Shown here: piece after piece, positions 1 to 6,215 of the stretch
How the letters are laid out: each line of letters starts with the position of its first letter
How positions within the stretch are numbered: position 1 is the stretch's first letter
NCBI GenBank assembly: GCA_016938095.1
Contig: JAFGVG010000279.1
Location: 1 to 7,213, forward strand
Length of the DNA stretch: 7,213 bases
Origin: Bacteroidales bacterium
GTDB lineage: Bacteria > Bacteroidota > Bacteroidia > Bacteroidales > UBA10428
Reading direction: 5' to 3'
The notes under the pieces: generated by a model
Told to the model about the DNA's origin: nothing
What the model saw: the letters and a program-made list of their open reading frames with translations, nothing else
The model's database searches: none
Program-made: the position numbers and the translations under genes

Positions 1-1
1 C

Positions 2-733
2 AGTCAGCTTGGCATAGGCCTGCTTTTCGAAAGTTCATCGGTATTCCCCAATAAGGCCATGCAAAGCCTTTTTCCTGAGACTTTCAACTATAAAAGATAC
101 GGCTATTATGGGTTTGGTGCCGGCACCGCTTACCGGCGCAACACCCTCGACGACCTGATGGTGCCCACAGAAGGCACACGTATTGAGGCTGACCTGAAAG
201 GCATCTACAAGCCATGGCTTAACCTCAGTTATTTGTCCGATACCATCAAAAACGAAAATACGCTTGAATCATTTGCCAAACTTTATTTTAGCCTGGATCG
301 TTTCAGCCCCCTGGGACGGAGGCTTGTTGTCAACAACGGTTTCACACTGGGTTTAAGCACCGATGCCTTTATCGCATCCGACTATTTCTATGTTGGCGGC
401 TATAAAAACAACCTGCGGCGCAACCATGTGGCATTTGTAGGTTACAACCTCGGCGAGATAATAGCTACCAATTTGTTCGAAATAAAATTGGGCCTGAATT
501 ACAGGATTTCCAGCGCCCTTCAGATCGAAAGCCTGGTAAATGGCATGGGTGTAGGTGAAAATTTCAACGATCTTGTGAATTCAATCCTTGAATTCAGGGA
601 AGAGTCAATCCACTTAGGGTATGGCATGGGACTGACCTATAAAACCATGCTCGGCCCCGTAAGCGTTTTTGTTGCCGGCAACAACAAAGAATCCAACGCA
701 ACCTGGTACGTGAACTTTGGCTACACCTTCTGA
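2..733 (+). CDS. C-terminal part of an outer-membrane beta-barrel protein, probably a patatin-like phospholipase/Omp85 (surface antigen) family member
   Basis: The frame is open from base 2, so the gene starts outside the window; 243 residues are visible. An internal ATG at 59 is not the real start, because coding sequence continues upstream of it. The visible part alternates short hydrophobic and aromatic strands with loops (for example YYGFGAGTAYRRN, DYFYVGGYKNN, HVAFVGYNLGE, TWYVNFGYTF) and ends in a C-terminal Phe, the usual signal for barrel insertion by the BAM complex. The conserved run around visible residues 125-150 (FYVGGY, then an N..F.GY stretch) and the LGPVSVFVAGNNKE ending resemble the Bacteroidota proteins in which an N-terminal patatin phospholipase is fused to an Omp85-type 16-strand barrel. 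The catalytic patatin part, if present, lies outside the window, so the enzymatic role is inference; it could instead be a plain Omp85/BamA-like or TamA-like protein. No signal for a downstream partner: the next gene converges on it directly. Confidence 0.7.
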   Translation, partial: SQLGIGLLFESSSVFPNKAMQSLFPETFNYKRYGYYGFGAGTAYRRNTLDDLMVPTEGTRIEADLKGIYKPWLNLSYLSDTIKNENTLESFAKLYFSLDRFSPLGRRLVVNNGFTLGLSTDAFIASDYFYVGGYKNNLRRNHVAFVGYNLGEIIATNLFEIKLGLNYRISSALQIESLVNGMGVGENFNDLVNSILEFREESIHLGYGMGLTYKTMLGPVSVFVAGNNKESNATWYVNFGYTF

Positions 734-739
734 TCAGAA
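728..739. repeat. 12-bp perfect palindrome formed by two abutting stop codons
   Basis: TTCTGATCAGAA reads the same on both strands. Its left half is Phe-TGA of the barrel gene (plus strand) and its right half, read on the minus strand, is Phe-TGA of the Fe-SOD gene. The two coding regions therefore meet tail to tail with no base between them. There is no T-run on either side, so it is not a classical terminator. Most likely the palindrome is a by-product of both proteins ending in TTC-TGA. Confidence 0.75.
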
Positions 740-1309
740 CCTTTTTCCAATTACATCCCAGTCGAGGACGTTCCAGTATGCAAGTAAATAATCGGGGCGT
801 TTATTTTGGTAGTCGAGATAATAGGCATGCTCCCATACATCGCAGGTAAGAAGCGGTGTATGACCGCTTTTCAGCGGATTCCCGGCATTTGATTCCTGAA
901 CAATTTCGAGTTTGCCTTCCCGGTTCTTAACAAGCCAGGCCCAGCCCGAACCGAAAAGTGTCAGTGCCGATTTGGTAAACTGCTCTTTGAATGCCGCAAA
1001 CGATCCGAATGTTTCGTTGATTGCCGTGGCAAGTGCGTCATTGGGCTCACGTGGCCCTGCAGGCGAAAAGCTTTCGAAATAGAAGGTGTGGTTCCATACC
1101 TGTGCGGCATTGTTAAAAATGCCACCATCGGCTTCCCGGATCATCTGCTCAAGTGTGGCATTTTCAAACCTGGTTCCCGGAATAAGGTTGTTCAGGTTAT
1201 TCACATAGGCCTGGTGATGCTTACCATAATGAAAATCAATGGTCTGCTTCGAAATGTGCGGTTGCAGCGCATCGGCCGCATAAGGCAATTTGGGTAGTTC
1301 AAAGGGCAT
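734..1309 (-). CDS. sodB: Superoxide dismutase, iron type
   Basis: Converts superoxide to hydrogen peroxide and oxygen in the cytoplasm. From the ATG at 1309 it is 191 residues, the normal length for Fe/Mn-SOD. Metal ligands are visible as His27, His74, Asp157 and His161 (motif DVWEHAYY at 157-164), with the active-site gateway Tyr35. The type-determining residues are iron-like: GGIFNNAAQVWNHTFY places the outer-sphere Gln at position 70, and Ala142 lies in SNAGNP where Mn enzymes carry the Gln. A GTG codon at 1336 would add nine residues, but the family begins at MPFELPxLPY and that GTG lies inside an inverted-repeat stem, so the ATG is preferred. Oddities: Phe78 where many family members have Trp after NHTFY, and Cys156 just before the Asp ligand. 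It follows a Mn-type paralogue on the same strand 260 bp upstream. Iron-only use is inferred from the sequence; cambialistic activity cannot be excluded. Confidence 0.93.
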   Translation of the reverse strand: MPFELPKLPYAADALQPHISKQTIDFHYGKHHQAYVNNLNNLIPGTRFENATLEQMIREADGGIFNNAAQVWNHTFYFESFSPAGPREPNDALATAINETFGSFAAFKEQFTKSALTLFGSGWAWLVKNREGKLEIVQESNAGNPLKSGHTPLLTCDVWEHAYYLDYQNKRPDYLLAYWNVLDWDVIGKRF

Positions 1310-1342
1310 AACTTGTGGGGTTTTAATTATCCCCACAAGTTA
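1309..1342 (-). promoter_or_regulatory. 12-bp perfect inverted repeat abutting the Fe-SOD start codon
   Basis: Arms TAACTTGTGGGG (1309-1320) and CCCCACAAGTTA (1331-1342) are exact reverse complements separated by a 10-base A/T-rich loop. In the mRNA of the Fe-SOD gene this is a 12-bp stem closed by four G-C pairs next to the loop, with its 3' arm ending on the A of the AUG. It could be a hairpin controlling translation initiation, or in DNA a dimer-binding operator with half-sites 22 bp centre to centre. No T-run follows, so it is not a simple terminator. The pairing is directly seen; the regulatory role is inference. Confidence 0.6.
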
Positions 1343-1383
1343 CAACATATTACACATTTTTCAAAAATTAGCCCTTTTGAACC

Positions 1384-1456
1384 CGCTAAGCGAAGTCTGC
1401 GACTGGGGTGACCATTCGATACACGCAGCACACCCTTCGACGCGCTCAGGGTGACC
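1384..1456. repeat. GC-rich segment with small hairpins, probable interspersed intergenic repeat
   Basis: Between the two SOD genes lies a GC-rich island unlike the surrounding AT-rich spacer. It contains CGCT-A-AGCG (1384-1392), AGTC-TGC-GACT (1394-1404), GGGTGACC twice (1406-1413 and 1449-1456), and a hairpin with CACCCT (1431-1436) pairing to AGGGTG (1448-1453) across TCGACGCGCTC. The element CACCCTTCGA(N)xGCTCAGGGTGAC resembles a short palindromic repeat that I recall as scattered between genes in many environmental bacterial genomes. No open reading frame is convincing here. The assignment rests on recall of a pattern and would need copies elsewhere in the genome. Confidence 0.5.
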
Positions 1457-1479
1457 GGGCATCTCTACTGCAGGTGTAT

Positions 1480-1510
1480 ATAATAATAAAAGGCCCGTCC
1501 AAGACCGGGC
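1480..1510 (-). terminator. Probable intrinsic terminator of the Mn-SOD gene
   Basis: Read on the minus strand, GCCCG pairs with CGGGC (plus-strand arms 1506-1510 and 1493-1497). The loop GTCTTGGA can add two more pairs (TC with GA) beside a bulged G. Directly after the stem comes CTTTTATTATTATA, a T-rich tail. It lies about 60 bases past the Mn-SOD stop, in the right orientation to end that transcript, which would make the Fe-SOD gene a separate transcription unit. Confidence 0.65.
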
Positions 1511-1569
1511 ATGTTTGTTAAACTTGTCCGGCCATCAGACAGGCTGGCTATATATTAAGTTGTTATTTT

Positions 1570-2172
1570 CTAGGTCCGCTTGAACCTGCGCTCTACCTCG
1601 TCCCAGTTTACCACATTCCAGAAGGCAGCCAGGTACTCGTTACGCCTGTTCTGATACTTTAAATAATACGCATGCTCCCATACATCAGCCCCCAGCAGCG
1701 GCAATCCTTTCACCTCGGCAATGTCCATCATCGGATTGTCCTGGTTAGGAGTGGAAGTTATCTTAAGCTCATTTCCCACCTTGACCAGCCACGCCCAACC
1801 CGAACCGAAACGTGTCATACCCGCCTGGGTAAACAGCTCCTTGAACTTGTCAAACGATCCAAATGTCTGGTTAATGGCTTCCAGTAAATCACCCTTGGGT
1901 GAACCACCCTTGTTGGGCCCCATAACCGTCCAGTAAAGCGTATGGTTGTAATGGCCGCCACCGTTGTTCCTGACAGCTGCTGACAACTTCGATACGTTGG
2001 CCATAATATCTTCCAGACTCTTCTGTTCCCACTCCGTACCGGCAATGGCCGTGTTAAGATTGTTTACATATGCCTGATGATGCTTGGTATAATGTATCTC
2101 CATGGTACGTGCATCGATATGCGGCTCAAGCGCTGCATAATCATATCCCAATTTCGGTAATTCAAATGCCAT
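1570..2172 (-). CDS. sodA: Superoxide dismutase, manganese type
   Basis: Same reaction as the neighbouring Fe-type enzyme, but with manganese-type signatures. From the ATG at 2172 it encodes 200 residues. Ligands are His27, His77, Asp163 and His167 (DVWEHAYY at 163-170), with Tyr35 at the substrate gateway. NNGGGHYNHTLYW (69-81) puts Gly73 where Fe enzymes have Gln, and Gln144 in NQDNP supplies the outer-sphere Gln typical of Mn-SOD. GSGWAWLV (123-130) is conserved. A TTG-initiated extension of 27 residues is possible in frame (from 2253), but it lacks family similarity and is not a convincing signal peptide, while MAFELPKLGY is the standard N-terminus. It is divergent from waaA with a 124-bp AT-rich promoter region and has its own likely terminator downstream. 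Metal choice is predicted from residues and not proven. Confidence 0.93.
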   Translation of the reverse strand: MAFELPKLGYDYAALEPHIDARTMEIHYTKHHQAYVNNLNTAIAGTEWEQKSLEDIMANVSKLSAAVRNNGGGHYNHTLYWTVMGPNKGGSPKGDLLEAINQTFGSFDKFKELFTQAGMTRFGSGWAWLVKVGNELKITSTPNQDNPMMDIAEVKGLPLLGADVWEHAYYLKYQNRRNEYLAAFWNVVNWDEVERRFKRT

Positions 2173-2193
2173 AATTGCTATATTTAAATGAAT

Positions 2194-2243
2194 AATGTTA
2201 TTTTTATTTGGTCTGAATAAATGTCTTACATAGAAATAACATT
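2194..2243. repeat. 10-bp inverted repeat in the divergent sodA/waaA promoter region
   Basis: AATGTTATTT (2194-2203) and AAATAACATT (2234-2243) are exact reverse complements, 30 bases apart. The core AATGTT occurs once more in the same orientation as the first arm at 2255-2260, within a 9-bp direct repeat AATAATGTT (2191-2199 and 2252-2260). The region is very AT-rich, which raises the chance of coincidence, but three copies within about 70 bp of a divergent stress-gene promoter could be binding half-sites. Confidence 0.35.
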
Positions 2244-2253
2244 TCGAAGTCAA
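2225..2253 (-). promoter_or_regulatory. Possible sodA promoter (Bacteroidota -33/-7 type)
   Basis: On the minus strand TTG (2253-2251, part of TTGAC) is followed after 18 bases by TATGTAAG (2232-2225), which matches the Bacteroidota -7 consensus TAnnTTTG at four of six fixed positions. Transcription would begin near 2218, giving a leader of roughly 45 bases before the ATG at 2172. The match is partial and the region is AT-rich, so this is a weak call. Confidence 0.3.
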
Positions 2254-2284
2254 TAATGTTTACTGTGTTGACTAAAAATGAAGA

Positions 2285-2292
2285 TATCTTTG
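2285..2292 (+). promoter_or_regulatory. Perfect TAnnTTTG -7 box directly before waaA
   Basis: TATCTTTG matches the Bacteroidota -7 consensus TAnnTTTG at all fixed positions and ends four bases before the waaA ATG at 2297. No good -33 TTTG sits 19-21 bases upstream; the nearest TTG (2268-2270) is only 14 bases away. If used, transcription would start at or next to the start codon, giving a leaderless or nearly leaderless mRNA. The match is visible; the function is inference. Confidence 0.4.
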
Positions 2293-2296
2293 CCTT

Positions 2297-3562
2297 ATGG
2301 CCTTTATCTATAACATTTTTGTACACCTGGCCTACCTCATGGCACTCCCGGCAGCACTGTTCAGCACCAAAACGCGTCGTTGGATAAGCGGCCGTTTTGG
2401 ATGGCGCAACAAAATACGGCAATGGAATCGTTCAGCCGGTCCGGTGCTTTGGTTTCATGCAGCCTCGCTGGGAGAATTTGAACAGGGCCTGCCCCTTATG
2501 GAAGCATTCAGGCAAAACCTGCCGGACTGCAAACTCGTCCTCACCTTTTATTCCCCCTCGGGTTACGAAATACGGAAGCATACGCCTCACGCCGACTACA
2601 TCGGCTATCTGCCACTGGACACCCCTTACAATGCAGCCCGGTTCATCCGAACCATTCGCCCCACTGCCGCTTTCTTCATTAAATATGAATTCTGGCACTT
2701 CTTCCTGAAAGAACTTCAGAAAAACCAAATCCCTGCCTTTCTCGTTTCCGGCATTTTCAGACCCGGCCAGATTTTTTATAAATGGTATGGTCGTTGGTTT
2801 GCCAATAACCTGTCGCGTTTCCATACCCTTTTTGTGCAGGATGACCAGTCGGCAAAACTCGCACAAACGGTTACCGACCGTAATGTTATGGTGACTGGGG
2901 ATACCCGGTTCGACAGGGTGCTGACCACCGCCGGCAAGGCAAAGCACATTCCCATAGCAGAGGCATTTGCCAAAGGATCACTGTGTATTGTTGCCGGCAG
3001 CACCTGGCCCGGCGACGAGGAACTGCTTGTAAGCTATATACATCAATCGGCGCTAACGGTTAAGTTTATTATAGCGCCGCACGAAATTGAAGCAGACCAT
3101 ATTTCCCGGATCGAATCGGCTTTGCATGTTACCCATATCCGCTATAGCATGGCTCATACAGAAAATGTTGCCCTGGCAAAAGTGCTGATCATAGACAACA
3201 TAGGCATGCTCTCCTCGCTTTACCGTTATGGTCAGTTAGCCTATATTGGCGGAGGATTCGGTAAAGGCATACACAACATACTCGAAGCAGCGGTATACGG
3301 TATGCCCCTGGTATTCGGACCTGAACACGGCAAATTCCGTGAAGCCCTCGACCTTATCAAAGCCGGAGCCGCCTTCGCAATCAATGATGAACCTTCATTC
3401 CTTCATACGATGGAGCTTCTTGTAAAGGACCTTGCCTTGCGAAACACAGCTTCGGAAACAGCCGTCGCTTACGTTCAGCAACATGCCGGCGCTACAGGCC
3501 TAATAATCAGCCAGGTTCTCCCCCTGTTTAGTTCCAAAGAACCCTCCGGCCACAAACCCTGA
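2297..3562 (+). CDS. waaA: 3-deoxy-D-manno-octulosonic acid (Kdo) transferase, GT30
   Basis: Transfers Kdo from CMP-Kdo to the lipid A precursor at the cytoplasmic face of the inner membrane, linking lipid A to the LPS inner core. The 421 residues match the usual family length. Residues 2-22 form a hydrophobic N-terminal membrane anchor. HAASLGE (54-60) carries the conserved Glu60 expected to be the catalytic base. Further family marks are IKYEFW (128-133), GDTRFDRV (201-208), GSTWPGDE (234-241), APHEIE (260-265) and the C-terminal nucleotide-sugar site GGGFGKGIHNILEAAVYGMP (318-337) with His326, Asn327 and Glu330. The start at 2297 is preferred because MAFIYNIFVHLAY aligns with the usual MxxxYNxxxxLY opening of the family. 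It is transcribed divergently from sodA and converges on the FG-GAP gene with a 22-base gap. No other LPS gene is adjacent, so it is probably a single-gene unit. Confidence 0.94.
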   Translation: MAFIYNIFVHLAYLMALPAALFSTKTRRWISGRFGWRNKIRQWNRSAGPVLWFHAASLGEFEQGLPLMEAFRQNLPDCKLVLTFYSPSGYEIRKHTPHADYIGYLPLDTPYNAARFIRTIRPTAAFFIKYEFWHFFLKELQKNQIPAFLVSGIFRPGQIFYKWYGRWFANNLSRFHTLFVQDDQSAKLAQTVTDRNVMVTGDTRFDRVLTTAGKAKHIPIAEAFAKGSLCIVAGSTWPGDEELLVSYIHQSALTVKFIIAPHEIEADHISRIESALHVTHIRYSMAHTENVALAKVLIIDNIGMLSSLYRYGQLAYIGGGFGKGIHNILEAAVYGMPLVFGPEHGKFREALDLIKAGAAFAINDEPSFLHTMELLVKDLALRNTASETAVAYVQQHAGATGLIISQVLPLFSSKEPSGHKP

Positions 3563-3584
3563 TTATGCCCTGTATTCGTGTGCT

Positions 3585-6086
3585 TTACCGGATATTTATC
3601 TTTTTAACATAATAATTCCCGGCGGTATCCGCTATTTCCAGCAGATACAGACCACGCGTAAAAGCAGACAGCGGAATTGTCATATTATGATCTGTCAGCT
3701 GCCAGCTCCCTGCTTTCCTGCCATCCAGTGTGTATAAGGAGATCTTTCCGCCATTCAACAAGTATTCCCCTGAAATCTGCAGGGTAATGTGATCCACTGC
3801 CGGAACCGGGTATACATTGCATTCCAACCAATGCGATCCGGAAATTCCGACAGGATTCCAGGCATACACATCGGAAACCGACCAGCATATGTTGTTGTTG
3901 GTTACCCTTACACTGTAATCTCCTGCCAATGCAGGCATAAATAAACTATCGCTGCCAACCAACGCCCCTATACCGTCAAGCCATTCATAGGTGGAGAAAC
4001 CCTGCGTAGGTGCAAGACCTTCCTCAGAAGCCACAATAACCGGAATGTCGGGATTTTCAAGTACCAGTAACTGAAGCGCTACCGTACTTGTATCGGCACA
4101 ACCAAAGGTATCTGTTACCACAAATGCATACGACCCGGCATCAGCCATCGCTACCCCGTTGAAAATGAGTGTTGAATCGGTTGCATGCTCCACCGGTTGC
4201 CATGTACCACCCGTTTGCTGCAACAACCATTGGTAAGAAAGCTTCGTTCCGCTGGCTGAAACCCATAATGCTGTGTCCACTCCTTCGCAAACGGAGACAA
4301 AGTCATCGGAATGACCATGAATATCAATACTGGAATGAGCAAAGCTTATTAGCTTCTCATCCAATGTTTCAGCCAGGCAAAAATAGTCACTGAAAACTTC
4401 GAAGCTGAACTTTACCGATCCTTCCTGCAAATCAGTATATGTAGGAATGTAAACAGGTGCCAGACTGGCAGGATTGTCAAAAATTCCTGTGCCCGATGAA
4501 GTCCAGCGATAATTGCCGGTTGGTGTATACAAAAGCTCCGACTCATCAATTTTAACATGATAGCCGTAACACACTGCTTTATCAGGTCCGGCATTGGCCA
4601 CCGGCAGATCAGGTATTATAATGGTGTCCTCTACGGTGAAACTACTGGCCCCGTTCAAGAGGTCAATGGTTTGCACACCCCACTTGTACATGCCAGGCTT
4701 CAGCTGATGAACAATCATAAATGTATCTGTTCCGGCATTGCCGGCCTTCTGAAAGTAACGTCTGCCATCAGCCAAATCCGCACCCGGATGGATCACATAA
4801 GCCCCTGTGCTATCAACCATGTAAACCGAATAAGTTAATGCTGATGATTGACTCTCTGTATCACTCCCCCTGTTCCACTTCATTTTTGCCATTCCACAAG
4901 ACAAGTCTGATGATACAGAGGGGGGAGCCGTGGGTATTTCGTTACTGAATATGTATTGATTCTGATAAATCCGGGTTTTCCGTAATCCACCGTCCGAAAC
5001 TTCACCTGCCACAAGTAAATCAGGTTTCCCGTCCGGGAGAAAATCGGCTACAACTATAGCAGGATACCCTACCGGAGTTATGTTAACAGGTTCGGAAACA
5101 AAGGTAAAATTACCGGTGTTCTTGTACAACAGCGCTTTGGGACCATAGTATCCCGAAATAAAAATATCTGTCAATCCATCGTTATTGTAGTCAAATACCT
5201 GTGCTGAGGAATGGAAAAGACCCTCCATGGGTGAAGTGGGTAAAGCAGTAAAGGTCGAATCACCATTGTTCCGGTATAAATAAACTTTAAGACCCGAATA
5301 CGAGCCTGCCACAAATACATCGGCCAGGCCATCGTTGTTGAAATCACCCCAGTTTGCCGTACCATAGGCAACGCCCTGTAAACCCGCATCAATGATGCTG
5401 AAAGTGCCGTCTCCGTTGTTGGAATATATAAATGTTGAAGGATTTGCACTGGAAGTTACAAAACCGCTTTGCAACAGGTCGGGGTATCCGTCATGATTAA
5501 AATCGTTCCATTCGAGCGTACTGTGTACCATATCCACCAGCAGATCCGGCCATGCTGTGAAAGTCGAGTCACCATTGTTTTCATAGAGCAGGGTAACAAA
5601 CCCTTCGGCCGATTCGCCCGAAATCACCACATCGGTAAATCCGTCGCGGTTATAATCGGCCCATGCAGCACAGCCTTTTTGTATACCTTCGAACGAATAA
5701 CTTACGGTCGAAAAGGTGTTATCTCCATTATTTGAATACAACTGCGTAAAGGGCTCATCGCTGCCATTTTGCCCAAGTATCATCAAATCAGCAAATCCGT
5801 CATTGTTAAAATCGCACCAGGTGACATCTCCATAACTCAGCCCGGGGAACGATTGCGCCAATGGTGACAATGTGTTGTTGCCATTGTTCGTATAAACTGC
5901 CGATATCCTGTTGGATAGACTGTCCAGACCCGATATAGCCAGATCCAGGTATCCATCGAGATTAAAGTCGGCACAATCCGCGCTTCCGATATACACATTG
6001 GGAAGCGCAACCGGAACCTGGGTAAACTGTCCTTTTGCCAGCAAAACAAGACATGCTGAAAACACGAAAACAATTATTCTTTTCAT
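3585..6086 (-). CDS. Secreted FG-GAP/VCBS seven-bladed propeller protein with Fn3/Ig-like modules and T9SS sorting domain
   Basis: 833 residues from the ATG at 6086. MKRIIVFVFSACLVLLAKG is a signal peptide without a lipobox. Residues about 26-379 hold seven repeats of roughly 50 residues, each with a calcium-loop motif of the form DxNxDGxxD at 40-48, 92-100, 144-152, 195-203, 248-256, 299-307 and 348-356, followed by a (Y)xNNGDxTF blade motif: an integrin-alpha-like propeller. The seventh loop is degenerate (DFLPDGKPD). Then come a probable fibronectin-III-like module (383-491), an AGPD-opening module (494-583), an Ig-like module with a Cys pair (586-676), a further beta module (679-743) and a C-terminal T9SS type A domain (755-833, starting near YPVPAVD, with GLYLLEI). 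It is expected to cross the inner membrane by Sec and the outer membrane by T9SS, then be surface-attached or released. No catalytic motif is seen; binding to a glycan, protein or surface is only inference. A GTG nine codons upstream is in frame but would spoil the signal peptide. It lies 129 bp after the GH92 gene on the same strand. Confidence 0.88.
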   Translation of the reverse strand: MKRIIVFVFSACLVLLAKGQFTQVPVALPNVYIGSADCADFNLDGYLDLAISGLDSLSNRISAVYTNNGNNTLSPLAQSFPGLSYGDVTWCDFNNDGFADLMILGQNGSDEPFTQLYSNNGDNTFSTVSYSFEGIQKGCAAWADYNRDGFTDVVISGESAEGFVTLLYENNGDSTFTAWPDLLVDMVHSTLEWNDFNHDGYPDLLQSGFVTSSANPSTFIYSNNGDGTFSIIDAGLQGVAYGTANWGDFNNDGLADVFVAGSYSGLKVYLYRNNGDSTFTALPTSPMEGLFHSSAQVFDYNNDGLTDIFISGYYGPKALLYKNTGNFTFVSEPVNITPVGYPAIVVADFLPDGKPDLLVAGEVSDGGLRKTRIYQNQYIFSNEIPTAPPSVSSDLSCGMAKMKWNRGSDTESQSSALTYSVYMVDSTGAYVIHPGADLADGRRYFQKAGNAGTDTFMIVHQLKPGMYKWGVQTIDLLNGASSFTVEDTIIIPDLPVANAGPDKAVCYGYHVKIDESELLYTPTGNYRWTSSGTGIFDNPASLAPVYIPTYTDLQEGSVKFSFEVFSDYFCLAETLDEKLISFAHSSIDIHGHSDDFVSVCEGVDTALWVSASGTKLSYQWLLQQTGGTWQPVEHATDSTLIFNGVAMADAGSYAFVVTDTFGCADTSTVALQLLVLENPDIPVIVASEEGLAPTQGFSTYEWLDGIGALVGSDSLFMPALAGDYSVRVTNNNICWSVSDVYAWNPVGISGSHWLECNVYPVPAVDHITLQISGEYLLNGGKISLYTLDGRKAGSWQLTDHNMTIPLSAFTRGLYLLEIADTAGNYYVKKINIR

Positions 6087-6215
6087 AAAGAGCAAATTTG
6101 GGGTTATGATCACATGACAATTCCATGTTTAAATTAGTGAATTTTCACATTCGCCCTGTTACGAAAAGCATACAAAATATTGACAATGAAAAACCAATCT
6201 GCAAAACCAAAATCG
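6087..6215. other. Spacer between the GH92 and FG-GAP genes
   Basis: This 129-base AT-rich spacer shows no open reading frame of note and no hairpin followed by a T-run in the minus direction. Absence of a visible terminator leaves read-through from GH92 into the FG-GAP gene possible. Confidence 0.6.
6093..6120 (-). promoter_or_regulatory. Possible weak promoter of the FG-GAP gene
   Basis: On the minus strand TTG (6120-6118) is followed after 17 bases by CAAATTTG (6100-6093), which matches TAnnTTTG except for the first base. The box ends six bases before the ATG, so the leader would be very short. This would allow expression apart from the upstream GH92 gene. The match is imperfect and the spacing slightly short. 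Confidence 0.25.

Noticed and set aside
1310..1336. GTG-initiated nine-residue extension of the Fe-SOD
   Set aside because: It lies within the inverted repeat, has no family similarity, and MPFELPKLPY is a standard SOD N-terminus.
1309..1342. Reading the start-codon inverted repeat as an intrinsic terminator
   Set aside because: No T-run follows the stem on either strand, and it lies directly before a start codon.
2173..2253. TTG-initiated 27-residue N-terminal extension of the Mn-SOD
   Set aside because: Encoded by AT-rich promoter sequence, is not a convincing signal peptide, and the family start MAFELPKLGY follows at 2172.
2432..2947. 171-codon open frame antisense to waaA
   Set aside because: It lies wholly within a strongly conserved gene, its translation shows no recognisable family or domain, and it is best explained as a shadow of the GC-rich waaA codons.
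5000..6000. Regular DNA repetition of about 150 bp that might suggest a repeat array
   Set aside because: The period equals the 50-residue FG-GAP blades; the copies are diverged and in frame, so it is protein repetition and not a CRISPR or tandem DNA array.
6087..6113. GTG-initiated extension of the FG-GAP protein
   Set aside because: It would place nine polar and mixed residues before a typical MKR signal peptide; the ATG at 6086 fits better.
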